A stretch of DNA of 64,000 bases from contig NZ_JAHXZR010000011.1 of assembly GCF_019740315.1 (NCBI RefSeq), positions 124,001-188,000 on the forward strand, given 5' to 3'. Numbering within the stretch: position 1 is the stretch's first letter; each line of letters begins with the position of its first letter. A program made the position numbers and the translations under genes. Shown here piece after piece: positions 54,873 through 62,526 of this stretch. This DNA is from Oceanobacter mangrovi (GTDB taxonomy: Bacteria > Pseudomonadota > Gammaproteobacteria > Pseudomonadales > Oceanobacteraceae). Below the pieces are notes generated by a model, which was given only the letters and a program-made list of their open reading frames with translations, made no database searches and was not told the origin of the DNA.

Positions 54873-56657
54873 TCAGTCCGCCGTCACCTGCATGGTGACG
54901 TTTTCAAACGTACCTGCAGCGATGGTGGTTTCAACACCAGCCACCAGCATGGTCAGGCTGTAGCCATCAGGTGCGGTTACGGACGCACCGTCTTCCAGTG
55001 TCAGCGAGGTCAGGTAGGAGGTTTCATCCACCACCCAGCTGCTGGAGCCATCCAGTGTCAGGTCAAGACCGGTTTCATCGTCAGTCGCGGCGAACTCGTT
55101 TACCACCTGGCCGATGTAGCCATACTGGTCGGCAGTGACGTCTTCCGCAGCCAGGCCGTCCGCTTCATATTGGAAGGTAGTGTTGGCGGTGGTGATGGCA
55201 CCGGTCAGCGTGGTGGAAGCCAAAGTCACAGCCAGGTTACCGCTGGCGGTGTTGCCCTGAATAATGTCGCCATCCAGAGTCATATCAGTAAAGCTGGCAG
55301 TGGCTTCTCCGGCATCAGAAGTACCAGAGAACAGATCCGGGTTTTCTGCCATAAAAGTCGCGAAGTATGGATCGTCGTTGGCCATCATTTGCAGAATGAT
55401 GCCATCTTCGGAGTTCAGCTCGGAGTCGCTGGCAACAATCGTCGGGAAGCTGCCTTTGGCCTGAATCACCGCTTCGCCGGTGTTAAACACACTGCCGCGT
55501 TCGATGGTCAATGTGCCGGTACCACTGGAGTGCAGCATCACACCAAAACGGTCGGAGTTCACCACAGTGCCATCAGTGAAGGTACCGGAGCCTTCTGCCG
55601 CCATGATCAGGCCGTAGTCGTTGACGTTAACGGTACAGTCACTGAAGGTATCCAGCGCGTCACCAATGGAATAGGCGCCATAACCGCTTTCTTCGGTTTC
55701 CAGCGTCGAACCAATACAGTACAGCCGCACGCTGTCGGTATCGTCAGTCGACAAGGCGCCCCAGCCCTGGGCCTTGACGGTCGAGTTGATGTAATAGGCG
55801 GTGCCACTTTCAACCAGGTTGGTAGCCCGTACGTTACCGGTCAGACCCAGCATCCACGGCACTTCCATCATTTCACCCAACGCCACGGTGAATTCGTAGT
55901 CGTCTGGCAAGGTGCCGTTCTGTACATAGATGTCAGAGTTATTAACCCGCATGGTGCTGTTGCCACCCGCAAACACCGCAGTACGAATCGCACCTGTGGT
56001 GTTGATGGTGGTGTTATCCACTGACACGTCGGCATAACCGGAGGAATAGATCGCGGCACCAAAACCGGCGAAGTCGTTACCACCATTACCGGTGAAATCG
56101 ACGGTCAGGTCACTGATGCTGTAGTTGAACGGGTCTGTGCTATCAGCACTGCTGGTCACCATCACGCCATTGAATTCGTCCCCAACGGAAGTAATGGAAC
56201 CGCCGGTCAGGGCGGAGTCCGTGACTTCGCCATCAACATAGGCAGCCGCTACCGACTTGCTTTCAACATAGGCACCGTCCTCAACATAGACGGCAGTACG
56301 GAAATAATGCGGATCGAGTTCACCATAGGTGATTTCGATATTGGCGGTTGGTGTCAGTACCACATCACCGCTAAAGCTGCCTTCTTCGATTGGCGTTTCA
56401 ACACCATCAACGGTCATGCTGAGGCTGTAGCCGTCTGCCGTCGTCAGGGTAGCCCCGCTGGCCAGCGTCAGTTCCGACAGTTCCGTGATATCCGTCACTT
56501 CGTAGCTGCTGTCCGCTTCAACAGACAGCTCCGGCAAGCTGGCAGAATCATTATTATTGTCGTCACCACCACAGGCGGTCAGCAAAGGCGCAGCCACCAT
56601 TGGCAGCACAAAGGGAGCCGTGCGAATAAAGCGCAATAAAGGCTTGAGGTTTTCCAT
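54873..56657 (-). CDS. Beta-helix surface lipoprotein with duplicated end modules
   Basis: 594 aa. The lipobox LLTAC gives a lipid-anchored Cys29, followed by GGDDNNND; Gly at +2 favours the outer membrane. About residues 110-530 read as right-handed parallel beta-helix coils rich in Asp, Asn, Thr and Ser (for example INTTGAIRTAVFAGGNSTMR, GTFTDGTVVNSDRFGVMLHS). A module at about 51-105 (LTLASGATLTTADGYSLSM, VDGVETPIEEGSFSG) recurs at about 538-594 (LTLEDGASVTAPDGYSLTM, VAGVETTIAAGTFEN), so the helix is bracketed by related caps. No autotransporter barrel is present. Function may be adhesion, surface binding or polymer capture; unknown. Very acidic overall. Confidence 0.85.
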   Translation of the reverse strand: MENLKPLLRFIRTAPFVLPMVAAPLLTACGGDDNNNDSASLPELSVEADSSYEVTDITELSELTLASGATLTTADGYSLSMTVDGVETPIEEGSFSGDVVLTPTANIEITYGELDPHYFRTAVYVEDGAYVESKSVAAAYVDGEVTDSALTGGSITSVGDEFNGVMVTSSADSTDPFNYSISDLTVDFTGNGGNDFAGFGAAIYSSGYADVSVDNTTINTTGAIRTAVFAGGNSTMRVNNSDIYVQNGTLPDDYEFTVALGEMMEVPWMLGLTGNVRATNLVESGTAYYINSTVKAQGWGALSTDDTDSVRLYCIGSTLETEESGYGAYSIGDALDTFSDCTVNVNDYGLIMAAEGSGTFTDGTVVNSDRFGVMLHSSGTGTLTIERGSVFNTGEAVIQAKGSFPTIVASDSELNSEDGIILQMMANDDPYFATFMAENPDLFSGTSDAGEATASFTDMTLDGDIIQGNTASGNLAVTLASTTLTGAITTANTTFQYEADGLAAEDVTADQYGYIGQVVNEFAATDDETGLDLTLDGSSSWVVDETSYLTSLTLEDGASVTAPDGYSLTMLVAGVETTIAAGTFENVTMQVTAD

Positions 56658-56769
56658 AGGGTTATCTCTTTATTATGTTTATTAGTAAGCGCCCGGGTCT
56701 GGTGAAGATCCCGTCTGGCACGTGACAACAACATAAAAAGAACACCAGCTATCGGTGAAATGGCTCGTT

Positions 56770-56788
56770 GCAATGGTTTATATCCCGC
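56770..56788. repeat. Direct repeat unit 1 upstream of the VOC operon
   Basis: GCAATGGTTTATATCCCGC; the related GCAATGGTTGATATCCGC lies at 56927-56944, 157 bases on. Both lie in the 597-base gap between the lipoprotein and the VOC gene. Confidence 0.65.
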
Positions 56789-56817
56789 CCACCGATAGGG
56801 AACAAAGCAGGCCAGTG

Positions 56818-56937
56818 ATGTCATTAAGCGTCAACAAAAACGTCAAAAAATACGTCTGTCAAAGCGGTGCGGCTGCCACCGCAAGAGACCTTTTTGGCAT
56901 TTCTCCGCAGCCGATAATGGTTTGCAGCAATGGTTGA
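56818..56937 (+). CDS. Possible 39-aa Cro/YdaS-like helix-turn-helix peptide (or remnant)
   Basis: Short frame with ATG at 56818. The residues VKKYVCQSGAAATARDLFGI followed by SPQPI resemble the helix-turn-helix of small phage Cro/YdaS repressors (Tyr-x-x-x-x-Gly...Ala-x-Asp-Leu-Gly-x-Ser). The frame stops before the recognition helix is complete, inside the second direct repeat. No strong ribosome site was found. It may be a truncated gene or chance similarity. Confidence 0.25.
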   Translation: MSLSVNKNVKKYVCQSGAAATARDLFGISPQPIMVCSNG

Positions 56938-56944
56938 TATCCGC
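56927..56944. repeat. Direct repeat unit 2 upstream of the VOC operon
   Basis: GCAATGGTTGATATCCGC, near-copy of 56770-56788. A palindrome CTCAAAC-AGGC-GTTTGAG follows at 56955-56972. Together they are candidate regulatory sites for the genes on either side. The rest of 56658-57254 holds no other recognised feature. Confidence 0.6.
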
Positions 56945-57254
56945 TCAAGCCATGCTCAAACAGGCGTTTGAGGGCAATGCCGCTGAGCACTCTTGATGCC
57001 CGTCATTGTTCTCATCTTGTTCCGGGCTGGTACGAATTCAGCGGTCGACAGATTTTGACGCTACTACTCATACATCCGTCATATCCATGGTTGCCATAGC
57101 TACAAACCATTTTTATGGATACATTCCCCCTCTCTAGACTGGCATAGCAGTCGATTGACCGGCTCAGGGTTACGGTGGCTTTGATATTTGAGAGCAACAG
57201 CGCCTGACCGCGGATCAATCAGACACCAAGAATAATGACAATAAGGTAATGCCC

Positions 57255-58187
57255 ATGAACATCACAGGCCTCGACAGCCTGGTGTTTGGCGTCGACGATG
57301 TCGAAGCCTGCAACCAGTACCTGACGGACTACGGACTGATTCCGAACAATGTCTCCGCCGCTGGCGGTACCTTTACTGCACTGGATGGCACCTCGGTAGT
57401 GATCCGTCATCGCGACGATCCGGAACTGCCACCGGCGCTGCCAACCGGCGCATCGCTGCGCAAAACCATCCATGGCGTCGCCGATCAGGCAACCCTCAAT
57501 GCCATTGCCGAAGAACTCGGCAAGGACCGCGACGTGCGCCGTCTGGCGGATGGTTCGATCGAAGCCGAAGACGATATGGGCTTTACCCTCGGCTTCCAGC
57601 TGTCCTGTCGCCAGCCGATTTCAATCCCGGCTGAAAAGGTCAACGCCCCCGGCGATGAACCCGGCCGGCCGGTCAATGTGATTGGTGCTGATGAAAGTAT
57701 CACCATCGTGCCGCGCACCCTCTCGCACGTGGTCTACTTCGTGCCGGACAGCAAGAAAGCCGAACAATTCTATATCGAGCGCCTGGGCTTCCGGGTTGCC
57801 GACCGCTTTACCAACCTCGGGCCTTTTTTGCGGCCACAAGGGACCCTTGATCACCACACCCTGTTCCTGGTCGATACGCCACCGGAAATGCAAGGGGTTG
57901 AGCACTTCACCTTCCATCTGGGTGGCCCAACCGAACTGTTACTGGCCGGTAAACGTTTCCAGGAAAAGGGTTATGAGTCGTTCTGGGGCCCTGGCCGCCA
58001 TATTTATGGCTCCAACTGGTTCTGGTACTTCAACAGCCCGATGGGCGTACACGTCGAGTTCGATGCTGACATGGACCTCCATGACGACAGCTGGACCGCA
58101 CGGGAAATTGATGCCAGCGCCGATGCCTCGCAGATCTTCAATTTCACTCTGGTCGACAAATGGATGCCGGGCGGCGACCCGCACTGA
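57255..58187 (+). CDS. VOC-family extradiol dioxygenase-like protein
   Basis: 310 aa, two tandem vicinal-oxygen-chelate domains (about 1-125 and 150-285). The second has the type I extradiol metal set: His in TLSHVVYF (about 158), His in VEHFTFHL (about 217) and Glu in MGVHVEFDAD (about 268). The GPGRHIYGSNWFWYFNSP stretch ahead of it matches the conserved region of ring-cleaving enzymes. It probably opens a catechol-type ring with oxygen and Fe(II). The start at 57255 has AAGGT at good spacing; ATG at 57249 is possible. First of a close trio with the Rieske and FAD monooxygenase genes (17- and 18-base gaps). Confidence 0.88.
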   Translation: MNITGLDSLVFGVDDVEACNQYLTDYGLIPNNVSAAGGTFTALDGTSVVIRHRDDPELPPALPTGASLRKTIHGVADQATLNAIAEELGKDRDVRRLADGSIEAEDDMGFTLGFQLSCRQPISIPAEKVNAPGDEPGRPVNVIGADESITIVPRTLSHVVYFVPDSKKAEQFYIERLGFRVADRFTNLGPFLRPQGTLDHHTLFLVDTPPEMQGVEHFTFHLGGPTELLLAGKRFQEKGYESFWGPGRHIYGSNWFWYFNSPMGVHVEFDADMDLHDDSWTAREIDASADASQIFNFTLVDKWMPGGDPH

Positions 58188-58204
58188 GTTGAGCGGGCCG
58201 CAGC

Positions 58205-58567
58205 ATGAACAGACCTATCCGGCTGTGCCACCTCAGCGATATTGAGGACGGCGACGCGCGGGGATTTGATCCGCACCAGCAAGGCCACGACAGCCTGTTT
58301 GTGATTCGCCAGCACCGGCAGGTGATTGGCTATCGCAACGCCTGCCCGCACAAGGGCTATGAAGGCACGTCGATGGCCTGGCGCAAGGATCGATTCCTCA
58401 ACAAGGCTCACAGCCGGGTGATCTGTGCCGCTCATGGTGCCCAGTTTGATATCAACAGCGGCGAGTGCCTGCTGGGCCCCTGCCCCGGTCAGTCGTTAGA
58501 TAGGCTGCCATTGCTCGTGAACGAACAAGGCGATGTGTATCTGCTACCGGCAGATAGCGAAAAATAA
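58205..58567 (+). CDS. Rieske [2Fe-2S] ferredoxin
   Basis: 120 aa. Cluster ligands are CPH (Cys47, His49) and CAAH (Cys74, His77), with the usual spacing in NACPHKGYEGTSM and RVICAAHGAQFDINSGEC. It is a single-domain electron carrier, as used by aromatic-ring oxygenases, or a small iron-sulphur subunit. No separate terminal oxygenase with a mononuclear iron site is seen in the window, so its partner is unclear; the neighbouring flavin monooxygenase does not normally need one. Co-transcribed with the VOC and FAD genes. Confidence 0.93.
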   Translation: MNRPIRLCHLSDIEDGDARGFDPHQQGHDSLFVIRQHRQVIGYRNACPHKGYEGTSMAWRKDRFLNKAHSRVICAAHGAQFDINSGECLLGPCPGQSLDRLPLLVNEQGDVYLLPADSEK

Positions 58568-58585
58568 CAAGATGAGGGATTCACA

Positions 58586-59716
58586 ATGACCCTGCCTGCA
58601 CAAAAAATTCTGATTATCGGTGGTGGTTTCACCGGTATGTCCACCGCCATTCTGCTGCAACAGCTTGGCGCCAGCGTTGAACTGGTCGAGATCGACCCTA
58701 ACTGGCGTACCGATGGCGCCGGTATTACCGTCAGTGGCCCGTCCCTGCGAGCCATTGAAGCCATCGGTGTATTGCCTCAGTTCCGTGAACAGGGGGCGAT
58801 CACCGAAGGCGTCAAAATGTTCAATTCTGAAGGTATGCTGATCAAGCAAATCCAGACGCCAGCGGTACCAAACTCCTCCATCGTTGGCGGCGGTGGCATC
58901 ATGCGGCCGGTACTGGCACGCATTCTCGGCGCAGCCACCAGGGAAGCCGGTGTTGATGTGCATCTGGGTTGTACCTTCACCCGCATAGAAGAGATCGACG
59001 ACAAGGTCAATGTCGAATTCTCTGACGGTCGTTTCGGCAGCTACGATCTGGTACTCGGCACCGACGGCGTATTCTCGAAAGTGCGTCAGGAAATTTTCCC
59101 CGATGCACCACGGCCACAATACACCGGCCAGGGCGTTTGGCGGGCGGTGATTCCGCGTGGTGACGTTAGCTGCGCCATGCAGTACCTCGGCCCCAAAGGC
59201 AAGGTTGGTTTCACGCCGGTATCCGAAACGGAAATGTACCTCTACTACACCGAAGCCCGTCCCACCATGGACAAGTTCTTCGAAGAGCACGAACTGGTGC
59301 CTCACCTGAGCAGTTTGCTGGAGCAGTTCAGCGCACCGGAAATCGTCAAAATCCGCGACAACCTCAGCAGCTCATCACAAATTATCTATCGCCCGCTCGA
59401 AGGTATGCTGATGCCGCGCCCATGGTACAAGGGCCGTATTCTGCTGATGGGTGACTGTGTCCACGCCACTACCCCACACCTGGCCTCGGGTGCCGGTATG
59501 GGTCACGAAGATGCCGTGGTACTGGCCGAAGAATTCAACAATGGCGGCACCATTCAGGACGTGCTGGAACGCTTCCAGAACCGTCGCTGGGAACGCTGCC
59601 GCATGATCGTCAGCAACTCCATGCGCCTCGGTGAGATTGAAAAAACCGGCGGCCCGAAAGAAGAACATACCCAGATTATGGGCATCTCCATGGCGGGCCT
59701 GCTGGCACCGATCTGA
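58586..59716 (+). CDS. FAD-dependent aromatic monooxygenase (class A)
   Basis: 376 aa flavin hydroxylase of the p-hydroxybenzoate/salicylate hydroxylase type. The motifs are GGGFTGM near the N-terminus (ADP of FAD), LGTDGVFSKVR in the middle (DG motif) and LMGDCVHATTPHLASGAG (GD motif) near residue 290. It adds a hydroxyl group to an aromatic ring using NAD(P)H and oxygen. As third gene of the trio it would supply a dihydroxylated substrate to the VOC dioxygenase. A strong terminator follows. The substrate is not determinable. Confidence 0.93.
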   Translation: MTLPAQKILIIGGGFTGMSTAILLQQLGASVELVEIDPNWRTDGAGITVSGPSLRAIEAIGVLPQFREQGAITEGVKMFNSEGMLIKQIQTPAVPNSSIVGGGGIMRPVLARILGAATREAGVDVHLGCTFTRIEEIDDKVNVEFSDGRFGSYDLVLGTDGVFSKVRQEIFPDAPRPQYTGQGVWRAVIPRGDVSCAMQYLGPKGKVGFTPVSETEMYLYYTEARPTMDKFFEEHELVPHLSSLLEQFSAPEIVKIRDNLSSSSQIIYRPLEGMLMPRPWYKGRILLMGDCVHATTPHLASGAGMGHEDAVVLAEEFNNGGTIQDVLERFQNRRWERCRMIVSNSMRLGEIEKTGGPKEEHTQIMGISMAGLLAPI

Positions 59717-59778
59717 GATACCTGAAACAACGTTCGATTGAGCCTTTGCACTGTCTGCAGTCATAGCGACTGTTTTTT

Positions 59779-59806
59779 GGCACACCCTTACCGGTGTGCC
59801 TTTTTT
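59779..59806 (+). terminator. Rho-independent terminator of the VOC-Rieske-monooxygenase operon
   Basis: Stem GGCACACC (59779-59786) / GGTGTGCC (59793-59800) followed by six T, 62 bases after the monooxygenase stop. Confidence 0.93.
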
Positions 59807-59822
59807 GTTTGGGCCAGAGAGT

Positions 59823-60243
59823 GTTGGGCGCGCCCCAACCTACAGGCCCCATTCAACGCGTAGGATGGGCTATGCCCATCATGATCCCCTCACGCCTGTC
59901 CAGGCATGCCTGGACCCTACGAACATGATATTCCAGACAGCGAGACATCATGATCCTGGTGGTTCAGGGCACAGCCCAACCGGGCCCAGGACAAAGACCA
60001 AATATTCGTCATTCCAGACTTGCTCTGGAATCCATACGGCGCTGCGGGCAGTCGTGTAAGTTGGATAATCAAGCACAGTGAGTGCCATCCAACATGGTTT
60101 TGTCAGATGGCAGCCGCTGCGCGTCTTTATCTGACCTACGACACGCATTCGGGAAGGCGTGTCACTGGCGTAGAGCGAGGATGAAATGTGTGGGAGCGCG
60201 GGCGTCTCGCCCGCACCAGCGTTTATGCAGGCAGGACGCCTGC
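59823..60243. repeat. Cluster of small palindromes (repeat-rich intergenic region)
   Basis: At least six short inverted repeats occur in about 420 bases. They are GTTGGG/CCCAAC (59823-59839), GATGGGC/GCCCATC (59864-59880), the perfect palindrome GTCCAGGCATGCCTGGAC (59898-59915), ATTCCAGA/TCTGGAAT (60011-60031), GCGGGCG/CGCCCGC (60198-60214) and GCAGGC/GCCTGC (60227-60243). No coding frame is credible. They look like dispersed repeats gathered at one insertion-tolerant site. Confidence 0.75.
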
Positions 60244-60301
60244 ACTACCAGCGGGTATTGTCAGATGGCCGTATAAAACGAGTATTAGATGGACGACTAC
60301 C

Positions 60302-61072
60302 TCACCCTTCTCCAGCTACCCGACTCAGCGTTAGCTGGTCTAACAGTTCCAGCATGCTGCCGTAATAAAAGGCCACCAGGTTAGGCACCCATTCCCGCTG
60401 TTCGCCAATCAGGCGCGGGCGAATAATCTGATAACGGGTCAGCAGTCGCTGCAGTACTTGCGGGTCCAACTGCTGTTGCTTCAGCTGATCCAGATTGGCC
60501 TGAATCTGTTCGTCCAGATAGACCAGAATATCGATACGGCCGCCCAGGATCAGCAGGTTAATAGAGCTGAAGGTGACGGTCTGGTAAGCCAGGTTTTGCA
60601 TCGACAGATACAGTGCCAGCTGATTCTGTAGTGGCAGCTGAGGTATTGCTTGTGGCGTCAGCTGCTCCAGCACGACGTCCAGACTGGCGTGACTCTTGAC
60701 CACTTCATTCACCCATCTGGGTAACAACGAAAAGGCGTCTTTCGGCTGTTGGGCGAGGGTTTGCAGATGTTTGTCGATTTCGTTCAACTGGCTGACCAAC
60801 TCACTATGCGACGAACCGGCGGCCCATTGATGCAGTTGCTGCATATTGTCGAGGAAACGCTGGCGAATCACAGGGTCGTGATTTTCAAAGGCCGGGTTGT
60901 AAAACAGCAGCATGTCACTGACCACATCCAGCGCACGGATACGGGCATCAACGGCATTCTGGATACTCTGTTCTGCCATGCCATAACTCGACCAGAGCAT
61001 GGTGAACAGCGCCAAGACAGTGAACAACGGCCGCAGCAGCAGCCTCGAACCAGCACGAGCAGGATTGAACAT
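60302..61072 (-). CDS. Exported or membrane-anchored protein of unknown function
   Basis: 256 aa; not recognised. An N-terminal hydrophobic segment (LLLRPLFTVLALFTMLWSSYGMA) serves as signal peptide or anchor. The rest is almost all helical and rich in Gln and Leu (LVSQLNEIDKHLQTLAQQP, LDQLKQQQLDPQVLQRLLTRYQ), like a coiled-coil or helical-bundle sensor or lysis-type periplasmic domain. AAGGGA precedes the ATG. It is 54 bases after the cupin gene on the same strand, so it may close that operon. No terminator was seen after it. Confidence 0.6.
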   Translation of the reverse strand: MFNPARAGSRLLLRPLFTVLALFTMLWSSYGMAEQSIQNAVDARIRALDVVSDMLLFYNPAFENHDPVIRQRFLDNMQQLHQWAAGSSHSELVSQLNEIDKHLQTLAQQPKDAFSLLPRWVNEVVKSHASLDVVLEQLTPQAIPQLPLQNQLALYLSMQNLAYQTVTFSSINLLILGGRIDILVYLDEQIQANLDQLKQQQLDPQVLQRLLTRYQIIRPRLIGEQREWVPNLVAFYYGSMLELLDQLTLSRVAGEG

Positions 61073-61126
61073 GATATTCCCTTTTTGTTGTTATTGTTGG
61101 AGCGGAGCTGGCTGATTCAAAGCCGG

Positions 61127-61708
61127 TCAAGGCAACCGGAATTGACCGTCCAGCAGCACAAACATCATTCGCGCCATGGTTTCAGTGCGGTTACTCCAGG
61201 CATGGTTGGTGCCACGCTGGACCACGATGTCGCCTTGTTGCAGATGAATTTCTTCGTCATCCAGTACCAGCCAGACTTCACCGCAAAGCACCACGCCATA
61301 GTCGAGGGTTTCGGTGCGGTGCATCAGTTTGTGACGAGTCGCTGTATTGGATTTTGGGGAATTGACCTGATGTGCTGAGGCCTGGCCAATTTCGGCGAAG
61401 GCATCCGCAGCGGCCGCTTCAGAAATGGCGTTTTGCTGGCTGTCTGGCGGAATATCCACCACCCGAATCACGCTGCCATTGGCGGTCGGGGAAAGCTGCA
61501 GCGGCTTGAGGGTTGGGTCCGTGCCGTTATCAATGGCGACCGGCATCTCGCTGCTATTCCAGATTTCATAAAACACTGTGCCGGGCACAGCCTGCAAATG
61601 CTGGATCACTGGCGGCAAACCCGTCTCGCTGACAATCGCAGCACCGTCTGAATTATGGCCAGTCACGACCCGTTTGAACGTCGGCAAACTGGTTGGCTTG
61701 TCCGTCAT
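61127..61708 (-). CDS. Cupin-domain protein
   Basis: 193 aa. The conserved cupin barrel is in the C-terminal half: LMHRTETLDYGVVLCGEVWL, then DDEEIHLQQGDIVVQRGTNHAWSN. The second motif (G-D-x10-H) is intact; the first keeps His/Glu/Asp-type ligands in a variant spacing. Members found in aromatic pathways can be dioxygenases, isomerases or accessory proteins. GGAGAGG precedes the ATG. It lies 29 bases after the SDR gene in the hydrolase-SDR-cupin unit. Reaction unknown. Confidence 0.85.
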   Translation of the reverse strand: MTDKPTSLPTFKRVVTGHNSDGAAIVSETGLPPVIQHLQAVPGTVFYEIWNSSEMPVAIDNGTDPTLKPLQLSPTANGSVIRVVDIPPDSQQNAISEAAAADAFAEIGQASAHQVNSPKSNTATRHKLMHRTETLDYGVVLCGEVWLVLDDEEIHLQQGDIVVQRGTNHAWSNRTETMARMMFVLLDGQFRLP

Positions 61709-61737
61709 AACCTCTCCGTCAGCTCATTGGCAGCGTT

Positions 61738-62523
61738 TCAGCTGCCGTCCGTAATCAGGGTACCGCCATCCACCACCAGCGTCTGGCCGGTCACAAACCC
61801 ACCAGCCGCGCTGGCAAGGTAAAGCGTGGTCGCGGCGATTTCATCGACATGGCCGAGCCGCCGCAAGGGCGTCATCGCCAACCGACGTTGTTTGAGTTCG
61901 GGGTTATCGTGAAATACCTGAGCGAGGTCGGTGTCGATCAGACCGGGAGCGATGGCGTTGATACGCACATTGTCGGGCCCCCATTCGATCGCCAGGTTAC
62001 GTGCCAGCTGGCTGAGGGCCGCTTTGGTGAGGGAGTAGAGGCCAATCGAGCGATTGCCACGCAAGGCTGACAGGCTCGACATCAGCACCACACTGCCGCG
62101 CTGGCGTTGTGCCATCAGCGGAATCAGGGCCGCACACAGCCAGTGAGCACTGCGCAGGTTGATGTTCATGGTGGTGTCCCAGTCCTGCTCGGATGCCAGA
62201 TGCATAGGGCCGTTGTGAATACTGACACCCGCATTGCAGACCAGAATATCAACGCCACCAAATTGTTCGATCAGCTGTTCAGTCAGCCGCTGCACCTGCG
62301 GACGCTGCGACATGTCCGCTGCCAGTGCGAAAACATCGAGCTGCCGGGCCCGCAGCTCGGCGACCACTGCCTCGCAATCAGCGGCGGATTCACTGCTAAT
62401 AACAACTCGGGCACCGGCCTGCGCCAACGCCACGGCAATGGACTTGCCAATGCCGCGGCTGGAGCCGGTCACCAGAGCGGTCTGACCACTGAGGTCAAAC
62501 AGTCGCTGGATGGATGCCGTCAT
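61738..62523 (-). CDS. Short-chain dehydrogenase/reductase
   Basis: 261 aa classical SDR with a complete active site: TGSSRGIGKS (cofactor), CNAGVSIHN, the catalytic Ser in LMSSLSAL, YSLTK (Tyr and Lys) and VTGQTLVVDGG. The N-terminus (LFDLSGQTALVTG) resembles gluconate 5-dehydrogenase and similar oxidoreductases. It is three bases after the hydrolase gene, so translation is coupled. It probably reduces or oxidises a keto/hydroxy intermediate of the same pathway. Compare the SDR at 42444, which lacks the Tyr. Confidence 0.93.
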   Translation of the reverse strand: MTASIQRLFDLSGQTALVTGSSRGIGKSIAVALAQAGARVVISSESAADCEAVVAELRARQLDVFALAADMSQRPQVQRLTEQLIEQFGGVDILVCNAGVSIHNGPMHLASEQDWDTTMNINLRSAHWLCAALIPLMAQRQRGSVVLMSSLSALRGNRSIGLYSLTKAALSQLARNLAIEWGPDNVRINAIAPGLIDTDLAQVFHDNPELKQRRLAMTPLRRLGHVDEIAATTLYLASAAGGFVTGQTLVVDGGTLITDGS

Positions 62524-62526
62524 GGC

